Positions 28,334 to 37,084 of a DNA stretch of 64,000 nucleotides are shown piece by piece. A model generated the notes under the pieces. The model was not told the DNA's origin. It searched no databases and saw only the letters and a program-made list of their open reading frames with translations. The translations under genes and the position numbers were made by a program. The DNA comes from Frankia sp. RB7. GTDB lineage: Bacteria; Pseudomonadota; Alphaproteobacteria; Rhizobiales; Xanthobacteraceae. The stretch spans positions 1 to 64,000 of the forward strand of contig JAUEPE010000019.1 in NCBI GenBank assembly GCA_030403585.1. Reading direction: 5' to 3'. Each line of letters starts with the position of its first letter. Position 1 is the first letter of the stretch.

Positions 28334-29653
28334 CTAGGCCCGATAGCTCCAGTACTTCCGGACCGCATCGCCTGAGGCCTGGAGGTCGAAGCGCTGGTCA
28401 GGGGAGAGTTGCTGCACGATCAGATTGAACATGTCGTTCAGGATCGAGCGCTTTTCGCCAAAATAAGAGTGGTGCAAGCCAACCAGGCTGGTGTCGACCA
28501 GCGACGCATCGATCGTATCGATGCCGTCGACGACCGTCAGCGCATCGCCGGCCTCGCCTGCCCGGGGATAGCCATGCACGAATTTCGAGGCCAGCAGCGC
28601 GACGTCGCGCGACGAGGCATAAAGCGTGACGCGCGCGGCGCAACCTTTGAATTTCGCGGCGAGCTGGACGAAGCGATCACGATCGATGTCGGGCGCAGCG
28701 AAGATGATCTGACCGAGCTTTGCGGCGCCGGCCGGCAGCTGCCACGACGTGGCACGTTCGAGCGTGTTGATCACCGCGCGGTTGCCCATGCTGTGGGCGA
28801 TGATGTGAACTTTGCCGGCCCCGATTTCGCCGAGCGCGAGCTGGAGAAATGCCTCGAAATGATCGCGCGACCAGTCGACCGTGCTCTCATCCACGGTGTA
28901 CTTCTTTGTATCCGCCGCCGACGCCCAGCTATACAGCAGCGTCCGGCCGGCGAATTTCAAATCCACTGCAAGCTGCCCGGCCCGCCGCGCCGCGTCCTCG
29001 AACGTCACGTTGTAGCCGTGCACGAAGATCAGGACATCATGCTCGCCCGCCGCCGCGAGCGAGTCCTTCAGGCTCGCGACAAAGGCGTCCCGGGCAAGCG
29101 GCGCGACAGTTTTGAGGATCACGTGCTTTTCATGATTGGCCGAGAATTCGAGACGCCACCAGCTCGGACCAGTGAGTGCGCCGAGGTCGCGGCCGCGCGT
29201 GGGCACGCTGACCTCCGCGATGCCTAAGGACAGCGTGCCGCGCGCGCCGCCAAAATAATGCGCCGGCGTGTCGTCGCCCCGGGCTCGATCAGTGCCGTAG
29301 AAGACCGGGATGGTGACGACGCCGGTCGTCTCATCCGTGGTCGGCCGGACTGTGTCCGGGACGACGGGCGGCGACACCCGGCCGCGACGGGTCACGGTCT
29401 CCTTGGTGGCAACGGGCGCTGCCATGTCTGCCATCACGCGCTCGACGAGTTCCATGGCCGGCGGCTCGGCAAGCAGCCGTACGACCAGCAGGTCGAGCGA
29501 CTGGCGAAGCTTGTCCGGATCTTCGCCGCGGCCGGCGCGGCCGGAGAGCTCCTGCAATTCCTCGGCGTAAGGAGGCCATTTGTCGCCCAGCAGATTTTTC
29601 AACCGGGGCCCGAGTTCGAGCAAGGCAAGCAACAGGCGAAGCGTGTCCGACAT
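28334..29653 (-). CDS. DUF900 alpha/beta hydrolase
   Basis: 439 residues. The C-terminal 280 residues are an alpha/beta hydrolase of the DUF900 group, with VFIHGYNVTFEDAARR (oxyanion region), nucleophile elbow IIAHSMGNRAVIN and a late HHSYFGE giving the probable catalytic His. The N-terminal 110 residues are predicted helical. No signal peptide is seen. It is an esterase-like enzyme with unknown substrate, transcribed alone. Confidence 0.75.
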   Translation of the reverse strand: MSDTLRLLLALLELGPRLKNLLGDKWPPYAEELQELSGRAGRGEDPDKLRQSLDLLVVRLLAEPPAMELVERVMADMAAPVATKETVTRRGRVSPPVVPDTVRPTTDETTGVVTIPVFYGTDRARGDDTPAHYFGGARGTLSLGIAEVSVPTRGRDLGALTGPSWWRLEFSANHEKHVILKTVAPLARDAFVASLKDSLAAAGEHDVLIFVHGYNVTFEDAARRAGQLAVDLKFAGRTLLYSWASAADTKKYTVDESTVDWSRDHFEAFLQLALGEIGAGKVHIIAHSMGNRAVINTLERATSWQLPAGAAKLGQIIFAAPDIDRDRFVQLAAKFKGCAARVTLYASSRDVALLASKFVHGYPRAGEAGDALTVVDGIDTIDASLVDTSLVGLHHSYFGEKRSILNDMFNLIVQQLSPDQRFDLQASGDAVRKYWSYRA

Positions 29654-29779
29654 CGCACGTCCCTCGTCGCTGAATGCGGCCAGGCACCAGCCCTGCCGTC
29701 CGTCTCTAGCCTAGAGGTTGTGAACAATCTGGCAAGTCCGTTGCGCGTGCCAGCGTCAACTTGCCCGGGGGCGCGCCCT

Positions 29780-31567
29780 TTAAGACAACGCGCCCAGCAC
29801 GCCGCGCGTGGCCTTGTCGATCTCCTCGACATAACGGCGGCGGGCCGTGGTCTCGGTCAGGAAGCCGACCACCTTACGGCTGTCGGTGGAATCGACCACG
29901 GCCAGCATTTCGGCCTCGGCCTCGTCGAACACCGCCATTGCCGACTTCACGTTCATTTCCGGAATCAGCACGATCTCGGTCAGGCGCGCGAGCTCGATGA
30001 TCTGGATTTCGTCGGCGATGGTGTCGAGGTCGCTGGAGAACAAATCGGGCAACAGGACCAGACCGACATATTCGTCAGTATTGTTGACGATGACGATGCC
30101 CGGCCGCGATCCCAGCGGAAATTCGCTTCGGGTCGCAGCGATCGTCGTGCTCGACGGCACCTTGCCGACGTCGGAGCGCATCAGCCGCTCGACGGTGAGG
30201 TTGCGCAGCCAGCCGACGTCGTTGGCGCTGCGGATGGTCTCGCCGCGCAGATGCAGGCGCCAGGTCGAGAACGAATGGCCGAACATGAAGCGAACGCAGA
30301 TCGAGGTGACGATGCAGCCGGCCAGCACCACGGCGGTAACGTCGACATTGCGGGTCATCTCGAGCACGAGGAACGACATGGTCAAGGGACCGCCGACGAT
30401 GGCGACGCCGAGCGTCGCCATGCCGGTCAGCATCGCCACCAGCGGATCAATCACGAAGTTCGGACTGATCAGCAGCAGCACCGCCGAGAAGAACTTTCCG
30501 ATCAAGCTGCCGACGAACAACGAGGCGAAAAAGAGTCCGCCGCGGAAGCCGGACGCGAGCGAGATCAGGCAGGCCGTCACCTTCAGCGCGATGATGATCG
30601 CGATCAGGCCGATGGTCATGTCGTGAAAGAGATCGAGCACCATGGCGCCGTGGCCGGCAGCCAGCACCTGCGGCGTCACGATGGCGAAGCCGCCGACGAC
30701 GAGGCCGCCGATCACGGGGCGCAGCCAGACCGGCAACCATTTGAACAGGCGCTCGAACATCGAGGACGAACGCATCACGGCGATGCCGACGCCGCTGGTG
30801 ACGAGCGCGAGCCCAATCAGCGCCAGATATTGCTCGACACCGACGGCGCTGACTTTCGGGATTTCGATGGAGTACGGCGCGCCGCCGAGCCATTGCGCGG
30901 TCAGAGCGCCCGCAAGCGAAGCCGCCAGGATCGGCGCGGCGCTGCCGACCGAATAGACGCCGACGATCAGCTCGCAGGCGTAGAACGCGCCGGTGATCGG
31001 CGCACCGAAGGCCGCCGCGATCGCGGCTGCAGCGCCGCAGCCGACGATCAGGCGCAAATCGTTACGCCGGAGGTTGAAGAATTTTCCGAACAGCGACGCG
31101 ATGCCCGAGCCGATCTGGGTGTAGCCGGCCTCGAGGCCGACCGAGGCGCCGCAGCCGTTCGAGATCAGGGTCTGGCTCGACACCACCACGCTGTCGCGCA
31201 TCGACAGATTGCCGCCGCGCAGCGCATTGGCCTCGATCGGGTCGACCGCGCTTGATATCTTCCACCGTCGCCGCCACCATTCCATGATGCCAAGCGCGAG
31301 ACCGCCCAGCGCCGGCGCGATCAGCGCCGCCCAGGGATTGATATGGGTGTTGGCGGAGAGGCGCACGTCAATTGGGATGCCGTAGATCACGACATGGGCG
31401 ATCTGCGCGATCTCGGCCATCAGCGTCACGATCGCGCCGGCCAGCGTGCCGATCACGAGCGACAGCGGGATCAGGTAGAACTCGTTGCTGCGCAACAGTG
31501 CGCGCAGCCGGACCATGGTGCGGTTCGTCCCCTTGCCGTCGACGATATGCCTGATCCGCGCGAACAC
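29780..31567 (-). CDS. CLC-type chloride channel/transporter with C-terminal CBS pair
   Basis: 595 residues. The first 430 form a CLC membrane core with GCGASVGLEAGYTQIGSG (the GxExxP-like selectivity region, but with Ala-Gly after Glu) and AAAFGAPITGAFYACELI. The last 150 residues contain a CBS-domain pair. The frame opens with GTG at 31567; an ATG at 31516 (MVRLRALLRS) is an alternative. It lies 12 bases downstream of a class II aldolase remnant on the same strand. Anion or proton-coupled chloride transport is inferred from the family. Confidence 0.83.
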   Translation of the reverse strand: MFARIRHIVDGKGTNRTMVRLRALLRSNEFYLIPLSLVIGTLAGAIVTLMAEIAQIAHVVIYGIPIDVRLSANTHINPWAALIAPALGGLALGIMEWWRRRWKISSAVDPIEANALRGGNLSMRDSVVVSSQTLISNGCGASVGLEAGYTQIGSGIASLFGKFFNLRRNDLRLIVGCGAAAAIAAAFGAPITGAFYACELIVGVYSVGSAAPILAASLAGALTAQWLGGAPYSIEIPKVSAVGVEQYLALIGLALVTSGVGIAVMRSSSMFERLFKWLPVWLRPVIGGLVVGGFAIVTPQVLAAGHGAMVLDLFHDMTIGLIAIIIALKVTACLISLASGFRGGLFFASLFVGSLIGKFFSAVLLLISPNFVIDPLVAMLTGMATLGVAIVGGPLTMSFLVLEMTRNVDVTAVVLAGCIVTSICVRFMFGHSFSTWRLHLRGETIRSANDVGWLRNLTVERLMRSDVGKVPSSTTIAATRSEFPLGSRPGIVIVNNTDEYVGLVLLPDLFSSDLDTIADEIQIIELARLTEIVLIPEMNVKSAMAVFDEAEAEMLAVVDSTDSRKVVGFLTETTARRRYVEEIDKATRGVLGALS

Positions 31568-31579
31568 CGTCAGCCCGTC

Positions 31580-31780
31580 CTACCCTTCCGACATGCCGTA
31601 GCCGGCCATGCGATGGCGGACCCGTTCGATTTCGGCGCTCGACAGCAGCGGCGGTTCGCCGGTCTGGAGGCAGCCGTGATATGGCCGATTGCCCGAAGTG
31701 CCCTGGTTGATGCCGAGCGCGTTCATGCGGCGGCAGGCGTCGATGATGGCCTGTCTCTTGTCGAGTTCGTCCGTTGTCAT
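31580..31780 (-). pseudogene. internally deleted class II aldolase remnant
   Basis: 66 codons. The first 31 residues (MTTDELDKRQAIIDACRRM then NALGINQGTSGN) match the N terminus of class II aldolase/adducin proteins up to the phosphate-binding GTSGN. They then jump to TGEPPLLSSAEIERVRHRM-type residues, which resemble the extreme C terminus of the same family. The metal-binding His cluster that should lie between is missing, so about 150 codons seem to have been deleted in frame. It is open and may still be translated ahead of the CLC gene. Confidence 0.65.
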
Positions 31781-31968
31781 CGACCTCTCGATTTCATCTC
31801 GACCTTCTTGGCGATGGGCGTCTGTTAGACCCGAAGTACGTCAAAGCAATATGGCAGTGCAAGCGAAAGCGGGCCTGTTCAGGCACCGTCTTGCCGGCGG
31901 GCCTGCAAAGCCACGAATTACATCGTAAAATCAACAGATTAACAGATTGCCCCAGCCCCAAGGAGACT

Positions 31969-32595
31969 CTAAGACAGGCTGGCGCGGACGGCCGCAATCC
32001 CGTTGATCACGAACTGCACCGAATAGGCCGCGAGCAGCATGCCGAGCACCCGCGACAGCACGGCATTTCCGGTGCGCCCCAGCGTCCGTGCGATCAGGCT
32101 CGCCGAGACGAAACAGAGCATGCAGATCAGGCAGACGGCGAGGACGACTGCGATGATGATCGCGAGCCTCGCCCCATAACCGGCATTACCCGTCAGCAGC
32201 AGCGTGGTCGCAATCGCGCCGGGGCCGGCCATCATGGGGATGGCGAGCGGAAACACGGCTACATCGGAGGCATGCTCCGCGGTCGCCTTGTCGGCCTCCC
32301 GCGCCTCGCGATGCGGCCGGTCACCGAAGATCATCTGGTAGGAGACGCCGAACAGCAGCAGGCCGCCCGCGATCTGGAACGCAGGAATGCCGATCCCAAG
32401 CTGGCGCAGCAGCCAGTTTCCGATGAGAGCGATCACGATCAGGATCGAGGCCGCGATGAACGGGGCACGCAGCGCGACGGTCCGCTTGATCTTGTCGGGC
32501 ATGGCCCCGGTCGCGGCCAGAAACGCCGGCGCAAGGCCGACGGGATCGACCACCAGCAGCAGCGTGACGAAGGCGGACAGGGCGAAGTCGAGCAT
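31969..32595 (-). CDS. MarC/UPF0056 family inner-membrane protein
   Basis: About 208 residues from ATG 32595 (MLDFALSAF), with another ATG at 32628. There are six hydrophobic segments and the MarC landmarks VDPVGLAPAFLA near the N terminus, FQIAGGLLLFGVSYQMIFG, and FPLAIPMMAGPGAIATTLLL. The family was once linked to multiple antibiotic resistance but its transport role is unproven. Transcribed alone. Confidence 0.85.
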   Translation of the reverse strand: MLDFALSAFVTLLLVVDPVGLAPAFLAATGAMPDKIKRTVALRAPFIAASILIVIALIGNWLLRQLGIGIPAFQIAGGLLLFGVSYQMIFGDRPHREAREADKATAEHASDVAVFPLAIPMMAGPGAIATTLLLTGNAGYGARLAIIIAVVLAVCLICMLCFVSASLIARTLGRTGNAVLSRVLGMLLAAYSVQFVINGIAAVRASLS

Positions 32596-32739
32596 GCGGG
32601 TGGGTCTCACGCGAGGTGCTGCCGCCATCCATAACGGCTCGGCCCAGCCTTCGCGAGGAACATTTGCCCTCGCAGCGTCTTGGTCGCGCGAGGATTGAGG
32701 AGGGCATCGCCTTCCCGTGTCGCCTCATGAGGAGGATTT

Positions 32740-33309
32740 ATGGCCAAACAAGCAAAGAAACGTGCGAACGCGAAAAGGACCGCAACGCGCCGCCCGCGTC
32801 AGGCGCCGAAGATGCTGAGCGACCTGTTCCTGGAAACGCTGAAGGACATTTATTACGCCGAGAACAAGATCATCAAGACGCTGCCCAAGATGGCCAAGGC
32901 CGCCCATTCGAAGGACCTAACGGCCGCCTTCAACAAGCATCTCCGCGAGACCCAGGGCCAGGTCAAACGGCTGGAGCAGATCTTCAAGATGCTGGGCAAG
33001 CCGGCGCGCGGCAAGCCGTGCGAAGCCATCAACGGCATCACCGAGGAGGGCGCCGAGATCATGAAGGATTTCAAGAACGCCCCTGCCCTCGACGCCGGCC
33101 TGCTCGCAGCCGCGCAAGCCGTCGAGCATTACGAGATCTCGCGCTACGGCACGCTACGAACCTGGGCCGAAGAGCTCGGCATGGCGGACGCCGCAAGGCT
33201 GCTCCAGGCCACGCTGGACGAGGAAGAGGCGACCGACCACGCGCTGAGCGAGCTCGCAACCTCCGTCATCAACCTCGAAGCCGAAGAAGAGTACCGCGCC
33301 GCCGCCTGA
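32740..33309 (+). CDS. DUF892 ferritin-like protein (YciE/YciF type)
   Basis: 189 residues. A Lys/Arg-rich N-terminal tail (20 residues, possibly DNA or RNA binding) precedes a four-helix ferritin-like domain with LKDIYYAENKIIKTLPKM, a QVKRLEQIF helix and VEHYEISRYGTLRTWAEELG. Such stress-induced proteins may bind metal through Glu/His on the helices. GAGGAGG seven bases before ATG 32740 sets the start. A strong hairpin follows the stop at 33337. Confidence 0.85.
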   Translation: MAKQAKKRANAKRTATRRPRQAPKMLSDLFLETLKDIYYAENKIIKTLPKMAKAAHSKDLTAAFNKHLRETQGQVKRLEQIFKMLGKPARGKPCEAINGITEEGAEIMKDFKNAPALDAGLLAAAQAVEHYEISRYGTLRTWAEELGMADAARLLQATLDEEEATDHALSELATSVINLEAEEEYRAAA

Positions 33310-33336
33310 TCTTCGGACCGCGCCCCACTAATGCCT

Positions 33337-33367
33337 TCGACGCCGCGGATCATCTCCGCGGCGTCGA
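33337..33367. terminator. 13-bp perfect hairpin after the DUF892 gene
   Basis: TCGACGCCGCGGA and TCCGCGGCGTCGA pair exactly across the loop TCATC. No T-run follows, so a rho-independent terminator is not certain. It separates the DUF892 gene from hsp20. Confidence 0.6.
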
Positions 33368-33495
33368 TGCGTCTGAGCGCAAGGGCCTCCTCTGCTTCGA
33401 GGGCCAGGCATGCTCCAAGCGCGCGATGCTGGAATTTGCGGGAACCATCACCATATCCTCGTTTTCCAACCGCAGCGCCTTCCCCGAGTTTTGCC

Positions 33496-33879
33496 ATGCA
33501 ACCCAAAAATCCCTTCGACTGGATGCTGTCCGAAGCCCTGGACCAGCTGACGCGCGGCGAACGGCTGCGCCAGCAGTTCGGCCGCCAGGAAGCCTGCTGG
33601 GAGCCGCCGATCGACGTGCTCGAAACCGAGCATGAGCTGCTGATCCTGGTCGCGCTTCCCGGCGTCAATCCGGACAATGTCGAGACGGTGATCCAGGACG
33701 GCGTGCTTATCATCTCCGGCCAGCGCACGCTGCCGCCGGAGCTTCGCAACGCCCGCATCCACCGGCTCGAGTTGCCGCAGGGCCGCTTCGAGCGGCGCAT
33801 CGCGCTTCCTCTTGGCCGCTACGCCATCAGCCGCTTCGTAATGGACGGCTGCGTCGCACTGCGCCTCGCCAAATCCTGA
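33496..33879 (+). CDS. Hsp20/alpha-crystallin small heat-shock protein
   Basis: 127 residues from ATG 33496. The alpha-crystallin core runs from about 35 to 120: WEPPIDVLETEHELLILVALPGV, then IISGQRTLP and RLELPQGRFERRIALPLG. The C-terminal IxI anchor is not obvious, and the protein is short, as in the rhizobial class C/atypical small heat-shock proteins. It is eight bases upstream of lon, so the pair probably works together in handling misfolded protein. No ROSE-type thermometer is evident in the leader. Confidence 0.82.
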   Translation: MQPKNPFDWMLSEALDQLTRGERLRQQFGRQEACWEPPIDVLETEHELLILVALPGVNPDNVETVIQDGVLIISGQRTLPPELRNARIHRLELPQGRFERRIALPLGRYAISRFVMDGCVALRLAKS

Positions 33880-33887
33880 GGTCGATC

Positions 33888-36269
33888 ATGGCCACCGAAC
33901 AGATGAATACCGCACAGACCAATCCTGACGTGAATATCCCCGAAGACGCACTGATCATCATCCCCGTGCGCGAGATGGTGCTGTTTCCCGGCGCCATCGC
34001 GCCGATCGCGATCGCGCGGCCGAAATCCGTTGCCGCCGCGCAGCAGGCGCTGCGCGAGCAGCGGCCGATCGGCATCGTGCTGCAGCGCAGCCCCGAGACC
34101 GAGGAGCCCGGCCCGGATGATCTCTATCGGGTCGCGACCATTGCCAACATCGTGCGCTACATCACCGCGCCCGACGGCACCCATCACATCGTCTGCCAGG
34201 GCGTGCAGCGCGCGCGAATCCTCGACTTCCTGCCGGGGACGCCGTTCCCGGCTGCGCGCATCCAGCAGATCCCCGAGCCGACAACGTCCTCGCCCGAGAT
34301 CGAGGCGCGCGCCCTGAACCTGCAGCGTCAGGCCATCGAGGCGATCGAACTGCTGCCGCAAGCGCCGCCCGAGCTGGTCGCGATGTTCCAGAGCACCACC
34401 GCGCCCGGCGCGCTGGCCGATCTGGCGACCTCGTTCATGGACATCAAGCCGCAGGACAAGCAGGAGGTACTGGAGACCATCGACCTCGCCTTGCGCGTCG
34501 AGAAGGTGTCGAAGCACCTGGCCGAACGGCTGGAGGTGCTGCGCATCAGCAACGAGATCGGCCAGAAGACCCGCGCCAGCTTCGACGAGCGACAGCGCGA
34601 GGCGATCCTGCGCGAGCAGATGGCGACCATTCAGCGGCAACTGGGCGAAGGCGACGGCAAGGCCGCCGAGGTCGCCGAGCTGACGGCTGCCATCGCCAAG
34701 GCCAACATGCCGCCTGAAGCGGATGCACATGCGAAGAAGGAGCTGCGCCGCTACGAGCGCATGCCCGAGGCCGCCGGTGAATCCGGCATGGTCCGCACGT
34801 ATCTCGACTGGCTGATCGAGCTGCCGTGGGCGCTGCCCGTGGAGAAGCCGATCGACATCAAGGAAGCACGCCGCATCCTGGATGCGGATCATTTCGGCCT
34901 GGAGAAGATCAAGAGCCGGATCATCGAATATCTGGCGGTGCGCAAGCTCGCGCCGCAAGGCAAGGCGCCGATCCTGTGCTTCGTCGGTCCGCCCGGCGTC
35001 GGCAAGACCTCGCTCGGCCAATCCATCGCGCGCGCGATGGATCGCCCCTTCGTGCGCGTCAGTCTCGGCGGCGTGCATGACGAGGCGGAGATCCGCGGTC
35101 ACCGGCGCACCTATATCGGCGCGCTGCCCGGCAACATCATCCAGGGCATCAAGAAGGCGGGCACGCGGAACTGCGTCATGATGCTGGACGAGATCGACAA
35201 GATGGGCCGCGGCGTGCAGGGCGATCCCTCAGCCGCCATGCTGGAGGTGCTCGACCCCGAGCAGAACGGAACGTTCCGGGACAATTATCTGGGCGTGCCG
35301 TTCGACCTGTCGCGCGTGGTGTTCATCGCGACCGCCAACATGCTGGACCAGATTCCAGGTCCGCTGCTGGACCGCATGGAGCTGATCAGCCTTGCCGGCT
35401 ACACTGAGGAGGAGAAGCTGGAGATCGCCAAGCGCTATCTGGTGCGGCGTCAGCTCGAGGCCAACGGCCTGACCGCCGAGCAGGCCGAGATCGAGCCGGA
35501 GGCGCTGAAGCTGGTCGTCAAGGGTTACACCCGCGAGGCCGGCGTGCGTAACCTCGAGCGCGAGATCGGCAAGCTGTTCCGCCATGCCGCGGTGCAGGTC
35601 GCCGAAGGCACGGCTGCGAAGGTCGTGGTGACGCCGAACGACATCGGCACCGTGCTCGGCCAGCCGCGCTTCGAAGGCGAGATTGCGCAGCGCACCAGCA
35701 TTCCGGGTGTGGCCACCGGCCTCGCCTGGACGCCGGTCGGCGGCGACATCCTGTTTATCGAGGCCTCGCGCGTGCCCGGCCGCGGCGGGATGATCCTGAC
35801 CGGCCAGCTCGGCGACGTCATGCGCGAGAGCGTGCAGGCGGCGATGACGCTGGTGAAGAGCAAAGCCACGCAGCTCGGCATCGATCCGTCGGTGTTCGAG
35901 AAGAGCGACATCCACGTTCACGTGCCGGCGGGTGCAACCCCGAAGGACGGACCGAGCGCAGGCGTGGCGATGTTCACGGCGCTGACGTCACTGCTTTCCA
36001 ATCGCACGGTGCGCAGCGACACGGCGATGACCGGCGAGATCTCGCTGCGCGGGCTGGTGCTGCCGGTTGGCGGCATCAAGGAGAAGGTAGTGGCTGCGGC
36101 CGCCGCCGGACTGAAGCGGGTGATGCTGCCGGCGCGTAACAAGCGGGACTACGACGACATCCCGAAGAGCGCGCGGGACAAGCTCGAATTCATCTGGCTG
36201 GAGCGCGTCGACGAGGCCATCGCGGCAGCGCTCGAGCCCGCGGAAGCGAAGGTCGAAGCGGCGGAGTGA
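33888..36269 (+). CDS. lon: ATP-dependent Lon protease (LonA type)
   Basis: 793 residues. Order: N-terminal substrate-recognition domain (about 20-215), helical region, AAA+ domain with Walker A GPPGVGKTS near 367 and Walker B VMMLDEIDKM near 430, then the serine-lysine protease domain with PKDGPSAGVAM near 690 (catalytic Ser) and LPVGGIKEKVVAA near 730 (catalytic Lys). Coupling to hsp20 suggests a second, stress-linked Lon in addition to a clp-linked copy elsewhere; that second copy is assumed, not seen. A 51-codon basic ORF follows five bases after the stop. Confidence 0.93.
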   Translation: MATEQMNTAQTNPDVNIPEDALIIIPVREMVLFPGAIAPIAIARPKSVAAAQQALREQRPIGIVLQRSPETEEPGPDDLYRVATIANIVRYITAPDGTHHIVCQGVQRARILDFLPGTPFPAARIQQIPEPTTSSPEIEARALNLQRQAIEAIELLPQAPPELVAMFQSTTAPGALADLATSFMDIKPQDKQEVLETIDLALRVEKVSKHLAERLEVLRISNEIGQKTRASFDERQREAILREQMATIQRQLGEGDGKAAEVAELTAAIAKANMPPEADAHAKKELRRYERMPEAAGESGMVRTYLDWLIELPWALPVEKPIDIKEARRILDADHFGLEKIKSRIIEYLAVRKLAPQGKAPILCFVGPPGVGKTSLGQSIARAMDRPFVRVSLGGVHDEAEIRGHRRTYIGALPGNIIQGIKKAGTRNCVMMLDEIDKMGRGVQGDPSAAMLEVLDPEQNGTFRDNYLGVPFDLSRVVFIATANMLDQIPGPLLDRMELISLAGYTEEEKLEIAKRYLVRRQLEANGLTAEQAEIEPEALKLVVKGYTREAGVRNLEREIGKLFRHAAVQVAEGTAAKVVVTPNDIGTVLGQPRFEGEIAQRTSIPGVATGLAWTPVGGDILFIEASRVPGRGGMILTGQLGDVMRESVQAAMTLVKSKATQLGIDPSVFEKSDIHVHVPAGATPKDGPSAGVAMFTALTSLLSNRTVRSDTAMTGEISLRGLVLPVGGIKEKVVAAAAAGLKRVMLPARNKRDYDDIPKSARDKLEFIWLERVDEAIAAALEPAEAKVEAAE

Positions 36270-36274
36270 ATGCG

Positions 36275-36430
36275 ATGAAAAAACTGCTGGAAGAAGCGAA
36301 GCGATCGCGGAAGACGCAGAAGCTGCGCCAGTTGCTCGATCGTGCCATCGACCGGGTGCGCGATGCGCTCGCGGGACCCGAGCCACGGCTTCAACCGATC
36401 CCGGTCCGGGTGAAGCGCCGCAAGGGCTGA
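36275..36430 (+). CDS. small basic hypothetical protein downstream of lon
   Basis: 51 residues, MKKLLEEAKRSRKTQKLRQ onwards, ending RVKRRKG. It is very rich in Lys and Arg, with a predicted N-terminal amphipathic helix. It starts five bases after the lon stop, ends 35 bases before a strong terminator, and is therefore in the lon transcript. I know no family for it. Coding is supported by position and the absence of any competing gene. Confidence 0.5.
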   Translation: MKKLLEEAKRSRKTQKLRQLLDRAIDRVRDALAGPEPRLQPIPVRVKRRKG

Positions 36431-36465
36431 TCCCCTCCGTATCGGTCCCTGCGGTCATTCAATAC

Positions 36466-36496
36466 AAAAGGCCCCCTCTCGTCGAGGGGGCCTTTG
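36466..36496. terminator. bidirectional rho-independent terminator
   Basis: AAAAGGCCCCCTC pairs with GAGGGGGCCTTT across a short TCGTC loop, flanked by A-run and T-run, so it can act for both the lon operon (rightward) and the HU gene (leftward). Confidence 0.85.
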
Positions 36497-36501
36497 CGTT
36501 A

Positions 36502-36804
36502 TCAGGCCACGGCGTCCTTGGCGGCCTTGACCGGGCGGGCGCGGACGATCTTCCGGGCCGGCTTGGCCTTGAACATCATCTCTTCACCCGTGAACGGGTT
36601 TGTGCCCTTGCGAGCCTTGGTCGCGGGCTTCTTGATGACCACGAACTTGGCGAAGCCCGGCACCAGGAACAGGCCGCTCTTCTTCAGCTCCTTGTGGCCG
36701 ACATCCGTCAACGTCTCCATGACGCTCTTGACGTCACGCTTGGAAAGCTCGGTGGCGGTTGCGATCTTTTCGATCAACTGCGATTTCGACATTTGGGTTG
36801 GCAT
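36502..36804 (-). CDS. HU-family DNA-binding protein
   Basis: 100 residues. MSKSQLIEKIATATELSKRD begins the helical dimerisation part (an upstream Met-Pro-Thr-Gln start at 36804 is also possible). The beta-arm region contains GFAKFVVIKKPATKARKG, then NPFTGEEMMFKAKPARK, the HU/IHF signature, followed by an Ala/Lys tail KPARKIVRARPVKAAKDAVA. It compacts and bends DNA. It ends next to the shared terminator at 36466. Confidence 0.9.
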   Translation of the reverse strand: MPTQMSKSQLIEKIATATELSKRDVKSVMETLTDVGHKELKKSGLFLVPGFAKFVVIKKPATKARKGTNPFTGEEMMFKAKPARKIVRARPVKAAKDAVA

Positions 36805-36911
36805 CGTGTCTCCTCTGATTCGTTGCCGGTTGCATATTAGACCAACCGTCGAAGGCCTATAGCCTTCTGTACAGTTTTGTCGCGGTTTTACGGACTTTTT
36901 TGGCCCCCTGA

Positions 36912-36975
36912 GGCAAAAACCCCTGCTTTTTAGCTACTTCCTGAGCGGAAGGTGCCTCGGGCAGCGGTTTTTGCC
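36912..36975. repeat. inverted repeat with inner hairpin between thiolase and HU genes
   Basis: GGCAAAAACC (36912-36921) and GGTTTTTGCC (36966-36975) are exact reverse complements. CTTCC/GGAAG arms lie between them. It could be a terminator for the leftward thiolase gene, a leader element of the HU gene, or a small RNA. No T-run supports the first reading on either strand. Confidence 0.5.
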
Positions 36976-37084
36976 TTGTTTCAAAGGCCCGCAAGCAGCC
37001 TTGCTAAAGCTGATTCGATGCTTTCGACAAGCGACGACCAGCCTCTTTGTGAAAGGCCGGTCGCGATTCACCTGAAAAATAAGG

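Noticed and set aside
29258..31255. 665-codon rightward frame opposite the CLC channel
   Set aside because: Asp/His/Arg-rich shadow; the CLC reading has family motifs throughout.
33337..33495. ROSE-type RNA thermometer before hsp20
   Set aside because: The hairpin is too stable and too far from the start, and no ROSE-like sequence pairs with a Shine-Dalgarno site.
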